Source: JAWKIW01 sp041394145 (GTDB lineage Bacteria > Actinomycetota > Acidimicrobiia > Acidimicrobiales > Acidimicrobilacustridaceae). From it: DNA of 64,000 bases. The position numbers and the translations under genes are program-made. This document shows positions 37,079 through 45,284 of this stretch, piece by piece (position 1 is the stretch's first letter; every line of letters begins with the position of its first letter). The stretch covers positions 186,001-250,000 of the forward strand of contig JAWKIW010000003.1 in the NCBI GenBank assembly GCA_041394145.1. Direction: 5' to 3'. A model generated the notes under the pieces. It saw nothing but the letters and a program-made list of their open reading frames with translations. It did not search any database and was not told where the DNA came from.

Positions 37079-38323
37079 CTACGGCCGGATCACGGCACCG
37101 AGCACGGCCTGCAGCTTGGCCTGGGTCTCGGCCAGCTCGGCCGAGGGATCGGAGTCGGCCACCACGCCCACCCCGGCGAAGAGCCGCACCTGCGCGCCGT
37201 GGAGCTCCGCCGAGCGGATGCCGACGGCCCACTCGCCGTTGCCGGCCGCATCGACCCAGCCGACGGGCCCGGCGTAGCGGCCCCGGTCGAGGCCTTCGTG
37301 CCGGGCGATCAGGGAGAGGGCGGCGTCGCGCGGCGAGCCGCACACCGCAGGGGTGGGGTGCAGCGCGGTCATCAGCTCCACGACCGACGGCGGCGGCGAC
37401 GACAGGCGGCCCTCGACGAGGGTGGCGAGGTGCTGCACGTTGGCGAGGGGCACGATGGATGGCTCGGCCTCCTCGTCGAGGTAGGAGCACCACGGCAGCA
37501 GCGTGTCGTGGACCATGTCGATGGTGATCCGGTGCTCCTCGCGGTCCTTGGTCGACGCCAGCAGGGCAGCGGCGAGGCGGGCGTCGGTGGAGGGGTCGGC
37601 GCTGCGAGGGGCGGTGCCGGCCATGGGATGGGAGCGCACGATGTCGCCGGTGCGCGACACCAGCAGCTCGGGTGTGGCGCCGACGAACCCCGGCGCGGCG
37701 AACAGCGTGCAGCCCGGATAGGTGCGGCGGAGCCGGGCCAGCAGGACGCCGGTGGGCACCGGTCGGGACGCCGACACCACGACCTCGCGGGCCAGGACCA
37801 CCTTGTGCGCCCGGCCCGCCCGCAGCTCGTCGCGCGCGGCAGCCACGGCGTCGCACCACGCGCTCGCCGGCCGGCTGGCCCGCACCGAGACGTCGGCCGC
37901 GAGCACCGGCTCGGGGCCCACCGCCAGCGGTGGCTGCGGCGGCTCGGGGCCGCCGGCCATCGCCACGGTCGTGCACCACCGCGTCCCGTCGGCCGCGCGA
38001 CCCACCACCACCTCGGGCACCACCAGGCGGCCGGGGCGGTCCGGCGCGAACGGCAGGGCCCCGAAGGCCACCGGCCCGCACCCGGCCAGGCCGACCTGGT
38101 CGTCGACGTCGACGGCGTCGAGGACGGCGTGCACGGCCTCGGCGGCGGCGGCCGGCGACGATCGGTCGACGTCGATCACCGCGGCGACACCCCGGCCGGC
38201 CAGGCCGACGCGGTCGCGCTCGAACAGCACGCCGTCGTCACCGGCCACCGCCACCAGGTCGGCGTCGGCGTCGAGCCGGCGGGTGCGGGCGAGAAGCCGG
38301 GGCGTCACGGGCGTCCCCGCCAC
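37079..38323 (-). CDS. menF: isochorismate synthase
   Basis: 414 residues of the chorismate-binding family. The core motifs are all present: HPMAGTAPRS, STKDREEHRITIDMV, LHPTPAVCGSPRDAAL, GPVGWVDAAGNGEWAVGIRSA and GVGVVADSDPSAELAETQAK, with the Glu residues that hold Mg. It makes isochorismate for MenD. GTG 38323 is 9 bases after menG, so menG-menF form an operon. It is convergent with menD with only 7 bases between stops. Confidence 0.9.
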   Translation of the reverse strand: MAGTPVTPRLLARTRRLDADADLVAVAGDDGVLFERDRVGLAGRGVAAVIDVDRSSPAAAAEAVHAVLDAVDVDDQVGLAGCGPVAFGALPFAPDRPGRLVVPEVVVGRAADGTRWCTTVAMAGGPEPPQPPLAVGPEPVLAADVSVRASRPASAWCDAVAAARDELRAGRAHKVVLAREVVVSASRPVPTGVLLARLRRTYPGCTLFAAPGFVGATPELLVSRTGDIVRSHPMAGTAPRSADPSTDARLAAALLASTKDREEHRITIDMVHDTLLPWCSYLDEEAEPSIVPLANVQHLATLVEGRLSSPPPSVVELMTALHPTPAVCGSPRDAALSLIARHEGLDRGRYAGPVGWVDAAGNGEWAVGIRSAELHGAQVRLFAGVGVVADSDPSAELAETQAKLQAVLGAVIRP

Positions 38324-38332
38324 CCGGCACGC

Positions 38333-39082
38333 TCACACATCCGGCCTGGTTCCCCACTCGGGGCGGTCACGGGTGGCGGTGAGCAGCTGGGCGATGCCGG
38401 TCGACAGCAGGTCGCGGCGGGCGCCGCAGAAGCCGGCGTCGCGCAGCTGGTCGAGCATGACGTGGGGCTCGGGCAGGTAGGCGACGGACTTGGGCAGGTA
38501 GCGGTAGGCGGCCGGGTCCGACAGGAGGCCACCGATGCGGGGCACCACCGTGCCGAAGTAGAGGCCGTGCCCCCAGCGCAGCACCGGGTTGGCCGGTTCG
38601 GCGACCTCGAGGAGGGCGATGCGCCCGCCCGGTCGCACGACGCGGGCCAGCTCGACGAAGAAGGGCGCCAGCTCGACGAGGTTGCGCAGGGCGAAGCCGC
38701 AGGTGACCCCGTCGACCGAGCCGTCCGGCAGCGGCAGGCGCAGGGCGTCGGCCTGGACGAGCGGTGCCGCGGTGCGAGCGTTGGCCAGCATCCCGAACGA
38801 CAGGTCGAACCCGACGGGCCGGAGGCCGGCGGCGGCCAGCTCGCGGCAGAAGTCGCCGGTGCCGCTGGCCAGGTCGGCGACGATCGAGCCCGGACCGAGG
38901 CGCAGGTCGCGCACGGTGCGCCGGCGCCAGCTCACGTCCATGCGGAACGTCATGATCCGGTTGACCAGGTCGTAGCGAGGGGCGATGGCGTCGAACATCG
39001 ACCGCACCGCGGCCACCTTCTCCTCGCCCTCGGGCAGGTGGTCGGCGTCGATGGGCACGGCGGTCGCGGACGGGTCGGCCAT
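38333..39082 (-). CDS. menG: demethylmenaquinone methyltransferase (MenG/UbiE)
   Basis: 249 residues. A Rossmann methyltransferase with VADLASGTGDFC (SAM motif I), FDLSFGMLA (motif II), DGVTCGFALRNL and LEVAEPANPV, all UbiE signatures. The N-terminus has FDAIAPRYDLVNRIM, the UbiE family mark. It catalyses the last step, C-methylation of demethylmenaquinone. ATG 39082 lies 8 nt after TAGGCT (minus strand), indicating a leaderless menG-menF mRNA. Confidence 0.93.
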   Translation of the reverse strand: MADPSATAVPIDADHLPEGEEKVAAVRSMFDAIAPRYDLVNRIMTFRMDVSWRRRTVRDLRLGPGSIVADLASGTGDFCRELAAAGLRPVGFDLSFGMLANARTAAPLVQADALRLPLPDGSVDGVTCGFALRNLVELAPFFVELARVVRPGGRIALLEVAEPANPVLRWGHGLYFGTVVPRIGGLLSDPAAYRYLPKSVAYLPEPHVMLDQLRDAGFCGARRDLLSTGIAQLLTATRDRPEWGTRPDV

Positions 39083-39090
39083 CGGCGGGG

Positions 39091-39096
39091 AGCCTA
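39091..39096 (-). promoter_or_regulatory. -10 hexamer, menG-menF operon
   Basis: TAGGCT, 8 nt before ATG 39082. Confidence 0.5.
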
Positions 39097-39161
39097 CGGG
39101 CCGGACCCGTCGACGCCCCAGCCCGAGGCGGTCGGCGGTCGCGGGTGCGCCGCGGCGGGGC

Positions 39162-40427
39162 TCACAGCACGCCGATCACGTCGGCGACGAGCCGGGGGAA
39201 CAGCACCTCGAGCAGCTCGGCGTGACGTCCGAGGGTGACGTCGTCCACCCGGTCGGCGAGGCCGATGGCCCCCCACCGGCCGAACACGAGGGCGCCGACC
39301 CAGTCGGGCGCGATGCCCACCCCGAGCTGGTCGAATGGGTCCTCGATGCCGGGGGCCGGGCGCACGGCGTGCACCGCACCGTCGGCCAGGAGCAGCTCCA
39401 CCCCGGTGTCGTACAGGGACAGGTGGATCGTCGCCTCGAGGTCGGCGAAGCGGCTCGCCGCCAGCCGGCGGCTCAGCGTCGGACGGAGCTCGTCGAGGAG
39501 GCGGGCAGGGTCGGGGACTCGCACGTAGAGGCCGAGCCCGTAGGGCACCTCGGTGCCGGTGGCGACGATCCGGGCCCCGTGGGCCGTGCCGGCGACGTCG
39601 TAGGCGATCGGCCGCAGCCCGCGCCGGCCCGCCTCGTCGACGAGGCGGGCGACCAGGGCGTCGGTGACCCCGTCGTCGGCGGCCATCGACGGCACCAGCT
39701 CGAGCTCGCCCTCGGGGGCGAGCACCGACAGGCCGGCGGCTCCCACCAGCGCGCCGTCGCGCTCGGCGACGACCAGCTGCACCCACGCCTCGGGGGTGCA
39801 GGCCGCGAGGTGGTTGCGCCAGGTGACGTCGTCGCGGCGGGCCACGACGGCGTCCGCCGGGCGGAGGGCCTCGTCGAGCGCCCGCAGGGCCGCGACGTCC
39901 GCGTCGGTGGCCGCCCGCACCCGCACCGCCGGGTCGGGCGCCAAGCGGGCCCGGTCGGGCCGGTAGAGCGCGGGGTGGTCGAGGCCGTACCCGTACCCGA
40001 AGCGCCGGTAGAAGTAGGGGATGCCGCCGATGATGGTGGCCAGGGCGCCGCGGCGGGCCGCCTCGTCGTGGTGGCGCTCGATCTGGCGACGCACGAGGCC
40101 GCGGCGCCGGAAGGCGGGATCGGTCGCGACGTACTCGATCTGGCCGACGGGCACCGCCGTCCCGTCGAGCTCGAGGACGTGGTCGAGCAGCGCCGAGGAG
40201 GCCACCACCCGTCCGGACCGGTCGGCCACCACCGTCCAGTCCCCGACGGCGGCGCCGGGCCCGACGAGGTGGGCCCGCACGCCGGGCCCGTCGGAGTCGC
40301 CGAAGGCGGCGGTCTGGAGGCCCACGATGGCCTCGACGTCGGCGTCGGTGGCCCGGCGCAGCACGAGGCCGTCGCCGAGGTCCACCGCGGCGTCGGCGAC
40401 GTGGTCGGGTCGGCGGCGGGCGGCCAT
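39162..40427 (-). CDS. Eis-like GNAT acetyltransferase
   Basis: 421 residues with the tripartite Eis architecture. The N-terminal GNAT domain (about 15-150) has the acetyl-CoA loop TDPAFRRRGLVRRQI and IPYFYRRFGYGYG, both Eis-type. A second GNAT-like domain follows (about 155-300), then a C-terminal SCP2-like region (about 310-415). Eis proteins acetylate amines, including aminoglycosides and lysines; the substrate here is unknown. ATG 40427 gives MAARRRPDHV; there is no clear ribosome-binding site. Confidence 0.85.
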   Translation of the reverse strand: MAARRRPDHVADAAVDLGDGLVLRRATDADVEAIVGLQTAAFGDSDGPGVRAHLVGPGAAVGDWTVVADRSGRVVASSALLDHVLELDGTAVPVGQIEYVATDPAFRRRGLVRRQIERHHDEAARRGALATIIGGIPYFYRRFGYGYGLDHPALYRPDRARLAPDPAVRVRAATDADVAALRALDEALRPADAVVARRDDVTWRNHLAACTPEAWVQLVVAERDGALVGAAGLSVLAPEGELELVPSMAADDGVTDALVARLVDEAGRRGLRPIAYDVAGTAHGARIVATGTEVPYGLGLYVRVPDPARLLDELRPTLSRRLAASRFADLEATIHLSLYDTGVELLLADGAVHAVRPAPGIEDPFDQLGVGIAPDWVGALVFGRWGAIGLADRVDDVTLGRHAELLEVLFPRLVADVIGVL

Positions 40428-40647
40428 GGGCGCAGCATGGCCCAGGCACACCGGCCCGCGCCCGCCCGAGGCCGCGGGGATCCCGCCCGCCGCCGGCATC
40501 GGCCGCGCTCGGGTCGCGTGGCGGTGCCGGCGCTGCCGAGGGGCGCACTGCGGTGCCTGGGCCCGCCGTGGTGCGGCGCCGCGCCGCGTCTGCGGCGCGG
40601 TGCGGTGCCTGCGATGCGGGCGCCCGAGCACCAGCGGGGCGAGCCGG

Positions 40648-40653
40648 TACCCT
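40648..40653 (+). promoter_or_regulatory. -10 hexamer, M50 protease gene
   Basis: TACCCT, 8 nt before ATG 40662. Confidence 0.5.
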
Positions 40654-40661
40654 GCACCGCC

Positions 40662-41888
40662 ATGGGCAAGAAGCCCCACTTCCGGCTGTTCGGGATCCCG
40701 GTGCGGGTCGAGCCGGTCTTCTTCGTGATCATCGCGGTGTTCGGCCTGAGCTTCCCGCCGCCGTTCATCGTCACCTGGGTGGCGATCGCCTTCGTCTCGG
40801 TGCTGGTGCACGAGCTCGGCCACGCCGTGGCCTTCAAGGCCTTCGGCGTGCAGCCCAGCGTGGTGCTGTACGGGATGGGCGGGCTCACGTCGGGGTCGGG
40901 CCGGCTCACGCCGTGGCGGAGCATCGTCGTGAGCCTGGCCGGTCCGCTGTCGACGCTGGTGCTGTTCGGGATCCCGGCGGTGTGGCTCGCCAACAGCGGG
41001 CTGCTGCGCTCGGCCGACGCCGACATCGTGCTCGAGCAGGTGATCTTCGTGAACGTGGGCTGGGCGGTGCTGAACCTGCTGCCGATCCTGCCGCTCGACG
41101 GGGGCAACGTCTGCGTCTCGCTGCTCGACCTCGTCACGGGCGGCCGTGGTCGGCGCCCGGCGGCGGTCGTGTCCATCGTGCTGGCCGGCCTGGTCGCCCT
41201 GTGGGGGTTCGCCACGGGGTGGTTCTTCGTCGGACTGCTGGGCGTGATGTTCGCCGGCATGAACGTCGCCCAGCTCAGCCAGGCCCAGCGCAGCGGCCTC
41301 GACGAGGACCTCGCCGAGGCGCACCGCGACCTCGTCGCCCAGCAGCCCCACCTGGCCGAGCGCCATGCGAGGGACGTGCTCGTGCGGCGGCCATCACCCG
41401 CCCAGGCCGCCTGGGCCCGCGAGCTGCTGGGATGGGCCCGGTTGTGGCAGGGCGACGTCGCCGGGGCCCACGGGGCCGTCGTGGCACCGGCCGGCGCCGC
41501 CGTGCTGCCGGGCGCGGCGGCGGGTCCCAGCCAGTCCTTCCAGGCGGCGGTCGCCATGGCCGGCGGGGCCCGGGACCACGGCCTCGCCGTGCTCACCTGG
41601 TCGCTGGCGAACGAGGCGCCCGGACCGAGCCAGCTGCTCGGGGTGATGGCTGCGGCGCGGCTGGGCCTGAGCGACGCCCTGGTCCACGAGCTGCTGCTGC
41701 TCGGCCCCGAGGCGGGACAGCGGGGAGGGCGGCTGGTGGTCCAGCTGCTGGACTACGCCGGCTTCGGTGCCGAGGCCGCCCGGGCCGCCCACCAGGTCAG
41801 CGCCGCCGTCCCCCGCCCGGGACCGCCCGGCCCGGCCGGTCCGTCCGGCTGGCAGGCACCCGGCGGAGCGGGCCCGGCCGGCTGGTGA
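40662..41888 (+). CDS. site-2-type M50 metalloprotease with helical C-terminal extension
   Basis: 408 residues. VLVHELGHAVAFK carries the HExxH zinc site, and NLLPILPLDGGNV gives the third ligand Asp in the N-PxxPLDGG pattern. Helices at about 18-40, 45-65, 95-115, 125-150, 165-180 and 185-200 form the membrane core, without a PDZ domain. Residues about 210-380 are soluble and helical (TPR-like, Ala/Leu-rich), ending in a Pro/Gly-rich tail. It cleaves a membrane-embedded substrate, not known here. ATG 40662 follows TACCCT by 8 nt. Confidence 0.87.
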   Translation: MGKKPHFRLFGIPVRVEPVFFVIIAVFGLSFPPPFIVTWVAIAFVSVLVHELGHAVAFKAFGVQPSVVLYGMGGLTSGSGRLTPWRSIVVSLAGPLSTLVLFGIPAVWLANSGLLRSADADIVLEQVIFVNVGWAVLNLLPILPLDGGNVCVSLLDLVTGGRGRRPAAVVSIVLAGLVALWGFATGWFFVGLLGVMFAGMNVAQLSQAQRSGLDEDLAEAHRDLVAQQPHLAERHARDVLVRRPSPAQAAWARELLGWARLWQGDVAGAHGAVVAPAGAAVLPGAAAGPSQSFQAAVAMAGGARDHGLAVLTWSLANEAPGPSQLLGVMAAARLGLSDALVHELLLLGPEAGQRGGRLVVQLLDYAGFGAEAARAAHQVSAAVPRPGPPGPAGPSGWQAPGGAGPAGW

Positions 41889-42551
41889 TCACCGCCCGGT
41901 GCCGGCGTCGGCGGTCGTCGGGATGGCCCGGTCGCGGAACGAAACGCTGATCCGTGGGCCAAGGACGGCCGCCACCTTCGGCACGGCGTGGTCCCAGGTG
42001 CGCTGGCAGGAGCCGCCCATCACGAGCAGGTCGCCGTGGCCCGGCCGCAACGTCGTCGACCGACCGCCGCCCTTCGGGCGCAGGGCGAAGGGTCGGGCGG
42101 CACCGAGCGTGAGGACGGCGACCGTGGCGGTGGGCAGGTCGCGCAGCACGCGGTCGCCGTGCCAGGCGACGCTGTCCCGGCCGTCGCGGTAGAGGTTCGC
42201 CCCGACCGACGAGAGGTCGACCTGGTAGCGCCGCCGCAGCGCCTCGACGGCGGCGTCGAGCAGGGCGGCCATCCCGGGCACGGCCTCGAGCGCCGGCCGC
42301 CCCCACAGGGTCCGGCGGGGCTCGTCCACCCACCGCTCGTACATCCTGACCCGACGGCCGGACCACCCGCCGTGGGTGAGCAGGGCGTCGACGAGGTCGG
42401 CACCGCCGACGAGCCAGCCGGGGGCGACGTCGATCCAGGCCCCGGCACCGAGGTGGTGGCGGCGGATCGTGGCGAAGCCGGCGTCGACCTCGGGCGGGCC
42501 GGCGTCGAACAGGCCCGGGGCATGGGGCAGGGCGAGCCGGGTGGTTGCCAC
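41889..42551 (-). CDS. AlkB-like 2-oxoglutarate/Fe(II) dioxygenase
   Basis: 220 residues. VGANLYRDGRDSVAWHGDR contains the HxD iron ligands, TWDHAVPK the distal His, and RISVSFRDR the two Arg that hold 2-oxoglutarate. This is the AlkB DNA/RNA dealkylation family, likely repairing N-alkylated bases. GTG 42551 lies 7 nt after TAGGAT. It is divergent from a lipoprotein gene with an 8-bp minisatellite between. Its stop codon abuts that of the M50 protease in the palindrome TGATCA. Confidence 0.87.
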   Translation of the reverse strand: MATTRLALPHAPGLFDAGPPEVDAGFATIRRHHLGAGAWIDVAPGWLVGGADLVDALLTHGGWSGRRVRMYERWVDEPRRTLWGRPALEAVPGMAALLDAAVEALRRRYQVDLSSVGANLYRDGRDSVAWHGDRVLRDLPTATVAVLTLGAARPFALRPKGGGRSTTLRPGHGDLLVMGGSCQRTWDHAVPKVAAVLGPRISVSFRDRAIPTTADAGTGR

Positions 42552-42558
42552 AGCGGCG

Positions 42559-42564
42559 ATCCTA
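42559..42564 (-). promoter_or_regulatory. -10 hexamer, alkB-like gene
   Basis: TAGGAT, 7 nt before GTG 42551. Confidence 0.5.
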
Positions 42565-42588
42565 GCCAGCCTGGCGAACAGGTGTACG

Positions 42589-42651
42589 CTCGACGGCTCG
42601 ACGGCTCGACGGCTCGACGGCTCGACGGCTCGACGGCTCGCGGCTCGACGG
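42589..42651 (+). repeat. 8-bp minisatellite CTCGACGG
   Basis: Six perfect tandem copies (42589-42636) are followed by CTCGCGG, one base shorter, and a seventh perfect copy (42644-42651). The tract lies between the divergent -10 hexamers of alkB (42559-42564) and the lipoprotein gene (42707-42712). Confidence 0.95.
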
Positions 42652-42706
42652 GGCTCGGCGAGTGGCTGGCTCCCGGGCGGGCCCCGCCGGTGGATGCCGC
42701 CGCCGC

Positions 42707-42712
42707 TACCAT
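42707..42712 (+). promoter_or_regulatory. -10 hexamer, lipoprotein gene
   Basis: TACCAT, 6 nt before ATG 42719. Confidence 0.5.
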
Positions 42713-42718
42713 CGGTCG

Positions 42719-43354
42719 ATGCCACGCCCGCTGCTCGGTCTGCTGGTCGCCCTCGCCACCACCCTGGTCGTCGCCACCGGGTGCCGCTCGAAGACGGCGG
42801 ACGAGCAGACCCTCCAGGAGCTGGGCGCGACCGCGAGCACGGCGTCGGCCACGACGGGTCCACGGGCCACGACGAGGCCCGAGAACCCGCCCACCACCCG
42901 CCGAGGCACCACGACATCGTCGCGGAAGGGCACCGCCACGACCGAGGGCAGCGAACCCGAGCTGCCGTCGGAGCTGACCGGTGACGTCGCCGCCGCCTGC
43001 GCCGCGCTGCGCAAGGTCAGCGACCTCGACCAGCAGCTGCGTCGTTCGCGCCCCACGTCCCTGGACGAGCTCAAGGCGACGCTCGGCACCTCGGGTCGGG
43101 CCACCGACGAGGCCTACGGCGAGGTCGTCGCCGCGGTGGGGGCCGACACCCCGCTCGGCCGGGAGTTCCAGACGCTGCGTGACGCCACGAACACCCTGAC
43201 CGACGCCTACCTGCGGGCCGCCACGTTCGAGGAGGCCTCCGACGTCCCGCTCGACCAGGCCGAGGCGACGGGCGAGGCGCTGGGTGCGACCCTGGCCCTC
43301 AACGACCCGGTCCGCGCCTCGTGCGGCTTCCCGCTCAGCAGCCAGCTGGGCTGA
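42719..43354 (+). CDS. hypothetical lipoprotein
   Basis: 211 residues: signal peptide with lipobox VVATGC (Cys22), a long Thr/Ser/Arg-rich linker (about 35-80), then a helical domain (about 85-211) with two Cys (VAAACAALRKV and the end RASCGFPLSS) that could pair. No family recognised. ATG 42719 follows TACCAT by 6 nt. It may be a cell-surface binding protein, judged only from architecture. Confidence 0.65.
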   Translation: MPRPLLGLLVALATTLVVATGCRSKTADEQTLQELGATASTASATTGPRATTRPENPPTTRRGTTTSSRKGTATTEGSEPELPSELTGDVAAACAALRKVSDLDQQLRRSRPTSLDELKATLGTSGRATDEAYGEVVAAVGADTPLGREFQTLRDATNTLTDAYLRAATFEEASDVPLDQAEATGEALGATLALNDPVRASCGFPLSSQLG

Positions 43355-43375
43355 CGAGCGGCCGGCCGTCGTGGC

Positions 43376-45100
43376 TCAGCGCTCGTCGTCGTCGACCGGC
43401 AGGGTGGTCGGCGCCGTCGGGTCGGGTCGGTACGACGGCGGCGGGGCACCGGCGGCGGGCCAGGTCATGGGCGTGATCTTGATGCCGTAGGCCCCGGTGT
43501 TGTTGACCGAGGGGTGCTCCCGGCCCGCCGGACCCTTCGACAGCGCCTGCAGGACGTTGAGGACCATGCGCTGGATCTGGCACGAGGGTCCGCCGGCGGG
43601 CATCGCCTTGCAGTCGTCGTCGAGCGCGGGGATCAGCCAGAACGTGCCGGCGGCGAACACCCCGGCCCCGCTCGGCGCGGTGTACCAGGTCATGTGGGCG
43701 ACGCTGCGCTTGCCCTTGCAGGTGACCGGTGACTCGCTGAGGATCTGGATCGAGTCGGGCGTCGGCACGCCGGCGGTGACCCGGTCGTACTCGTTGCCGA
43801 CGGCGTCGGGCCACCGATCGCCCTTCTTCACGCCGGTGCCGGCGAACACCCAGGCGTCGGGCTCGGTGATGACGAGGTCGGCCTTGACCGGGTTGCACTC
43901 GTAGTAGTTGCCCACGATGGTGCTCTCGGGCCGGTTGACCGGTGGCGAGCGCCACTCCACCGTGGCGTCGGCCGGGTTGGCCTTGGTGGCGGGGTCCTCC
44001 GAGGCCGACCGGTAGTTCACCTGTCGCCGGGACGGGCCCAGCGGCGAGGGCTCGAGGCGGATCTTGCGGTAGATCGCGTTGGCGCCGATGAAGGCCAGGT
44101 TGACGCCCTGGTCCCGGGCCGCGGCCAGGGCGGCGGCCATCGTCGGCGTGTAGTACTCGTCGTGGCCGAGGCTGATCAGCGCCTGGTGCTGCAGCACCCG
44201 CTGCGGTCGGTCGTTGAGGTCGACGTCGGTCCACCAGGTGGCGTCGAGGCCGTGCTGCTCGACGAACCACACCATCTCGAACTCCCGGCCGAAGAACTCG
44301 CCCGACCCGTTCCCGTTGTACGGGCGGTCGAAGCTCACCACCCGGCTGCGCCCCGAGCCGCCGCCGGGCCCGGAGTACTGGTTGGCCCCGCCCCAGTCGT
44401 TGTAGGCCTGCCACGTGGTGACCGAGCTCTGGATCAGCAGCGCCGCCCGGCTGTCGTCGTCGCGCACGACCAGCGGCACGTAGGTGGAGCCGCCGTCGGC
44501 GCTCTCCAGCTTGAGCAGGTAGACGCCCGGCGGCCACGAGGCGGTGGCGACCTCGAGCGACGGCGACCACGGCGCCTCCCGCATGCCGGTCGCCTTGTCG
44601 ACGACGGCCGGTGGCTGCACGAGCGGCGGCTGCTCGGGGGATCGCCACACCTCCCGGGCGCCGACGCCACCGTAGTAGCCCATGCGGAAGGCCCGCACCG
44701 TCCACGGCGCGGCGGTCGACACGAACAGCGTCACCGGCTCGCCGGTGTTCACGCTGGTGGCCGAGCCGAAGCCGCGCACCTTGTCCCACATCACCCGGTC
44801 GTCGGGCAGCTGCCAGCCCTGGGTGCCGGGCTTCAGGTTCTCGGTGACGATCCACCCGGGCTGGTGCCACGGCACGCCGTCGTCGCCGGGCCGGCCGCCG
44901 TCCCGACGGCCCGCACCGCCGGCGGCGACCCCGTCGTCGGGGACGGTCACCCCGGCCGCGGCGGGGTCGACGGGGCCCTTCGGGAGCGCGACCCAGGTGG
45001 CGCTGATGAGCGTGGCCAGGGCGATGACCGCCATCAGCAGCTGGGTGGGGCGCCAGCGGGGCGAGCGGCGGGCGGTGGGGGATCCGCCGTCCTGGGGCAT
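43376..45100 (-). CDS. N,N-dimethylformamidase large-subunit-like membrane-anchored protein
   Basis: 574 residues from ATG 45100; ATG 45112 is in frame and nearly as good. One N-terminal membrane helix (LLMAVIALATLISATWVAL) anchors an extracytoplasmic domain. VRAFRMGYYGGVGAREVW, LVVRDDDSRAALLIQSSVTTWQAYNDWGG, SFDRPYNGNGSGEFFGREFE and SLGHDEYYTP are motifs of the DMFase beta-subunit family. No small subunit is adjacent, so amidase activity is not implied. TAGGAT lies 10 nt before ATG 45100. Convergent with the lipoprotein gene. Confidence 0.8.
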   Translation of the reverse strand: MPQDGGSPTARRSPRWRPTQLLMAVIALATLISATWVALPKGPVDPAAAGVTVPDDGVAAGGAGRRDGGRPGDDGVPWHQPGWIVTENLKPGTQGWQLPDDRVMWDKVRGFGSATSVNTGEPVTLFVSTAAPWTVRAFRMGYYGGVGAREVWRSPEQPPLVQPPAVVDKATGMREAPWSPSLEVATASWPPGVYLLKLESADGGSTYVPLVVRDDDSRAALLIQSSVTTWQAYNDWGGANQYSGPGGGSGRSRVVSFDRPYNGNGSGEFFGREFEMVWFVEQHGLDATWWTDVDLNDRPQRVLQHQALISLGHDEYYTPTMAAALAAARDQGVNLAFIGANAIYRKIRLEPSPLGPSRRQVNYRSASEDPATKANPADATVEWRSPPVNRPESTIVGNYYECNPVKADLVITEPDAWVFAGTGVKKGDRWPDAVGNEYDRVTAGVPTPDSIQILSESPVTCKGKRSVAHMTWYTAPSGAGVFAAGTFWLIPALDDDCKAMPAGGPSCQIQRMVLNVLQALSKGPAGREHPSVNNTGAYGIKITPMTWPAAGAPPPSYRPDPTAPTTLPVDDDER

Positions 45101-45284
45101 ACGGCTCGCCATCCTAGGGGCCGCGGCGTGCCCGGTCGGCGATCCCCGGGGCACGCCGGCCACCCCCGGTGATCGCCCGAGGGGGATGACGCCGCCCGCC
45201 CCGGCCGAGGGCGATACTGGCGCTCGGGACGGTCGGCGACCACGGCCCACCGATGGCCTGGTCGTTCAGCGAACGGAGAGCACG

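Noticed and set aside
38985..40661. Long plus-strand extension upstream of the M50 protease
   Set aside because: It is antisense to the Eis-like gene; the protease starts at ATG 40662 after its own -10.
42589..42651. Coding repeat in an extended alkB or lipoprotein N-terminus
   Set aside because: The period of 8 changes frame at each copy and both genes have leaderless starts flanking the tract.
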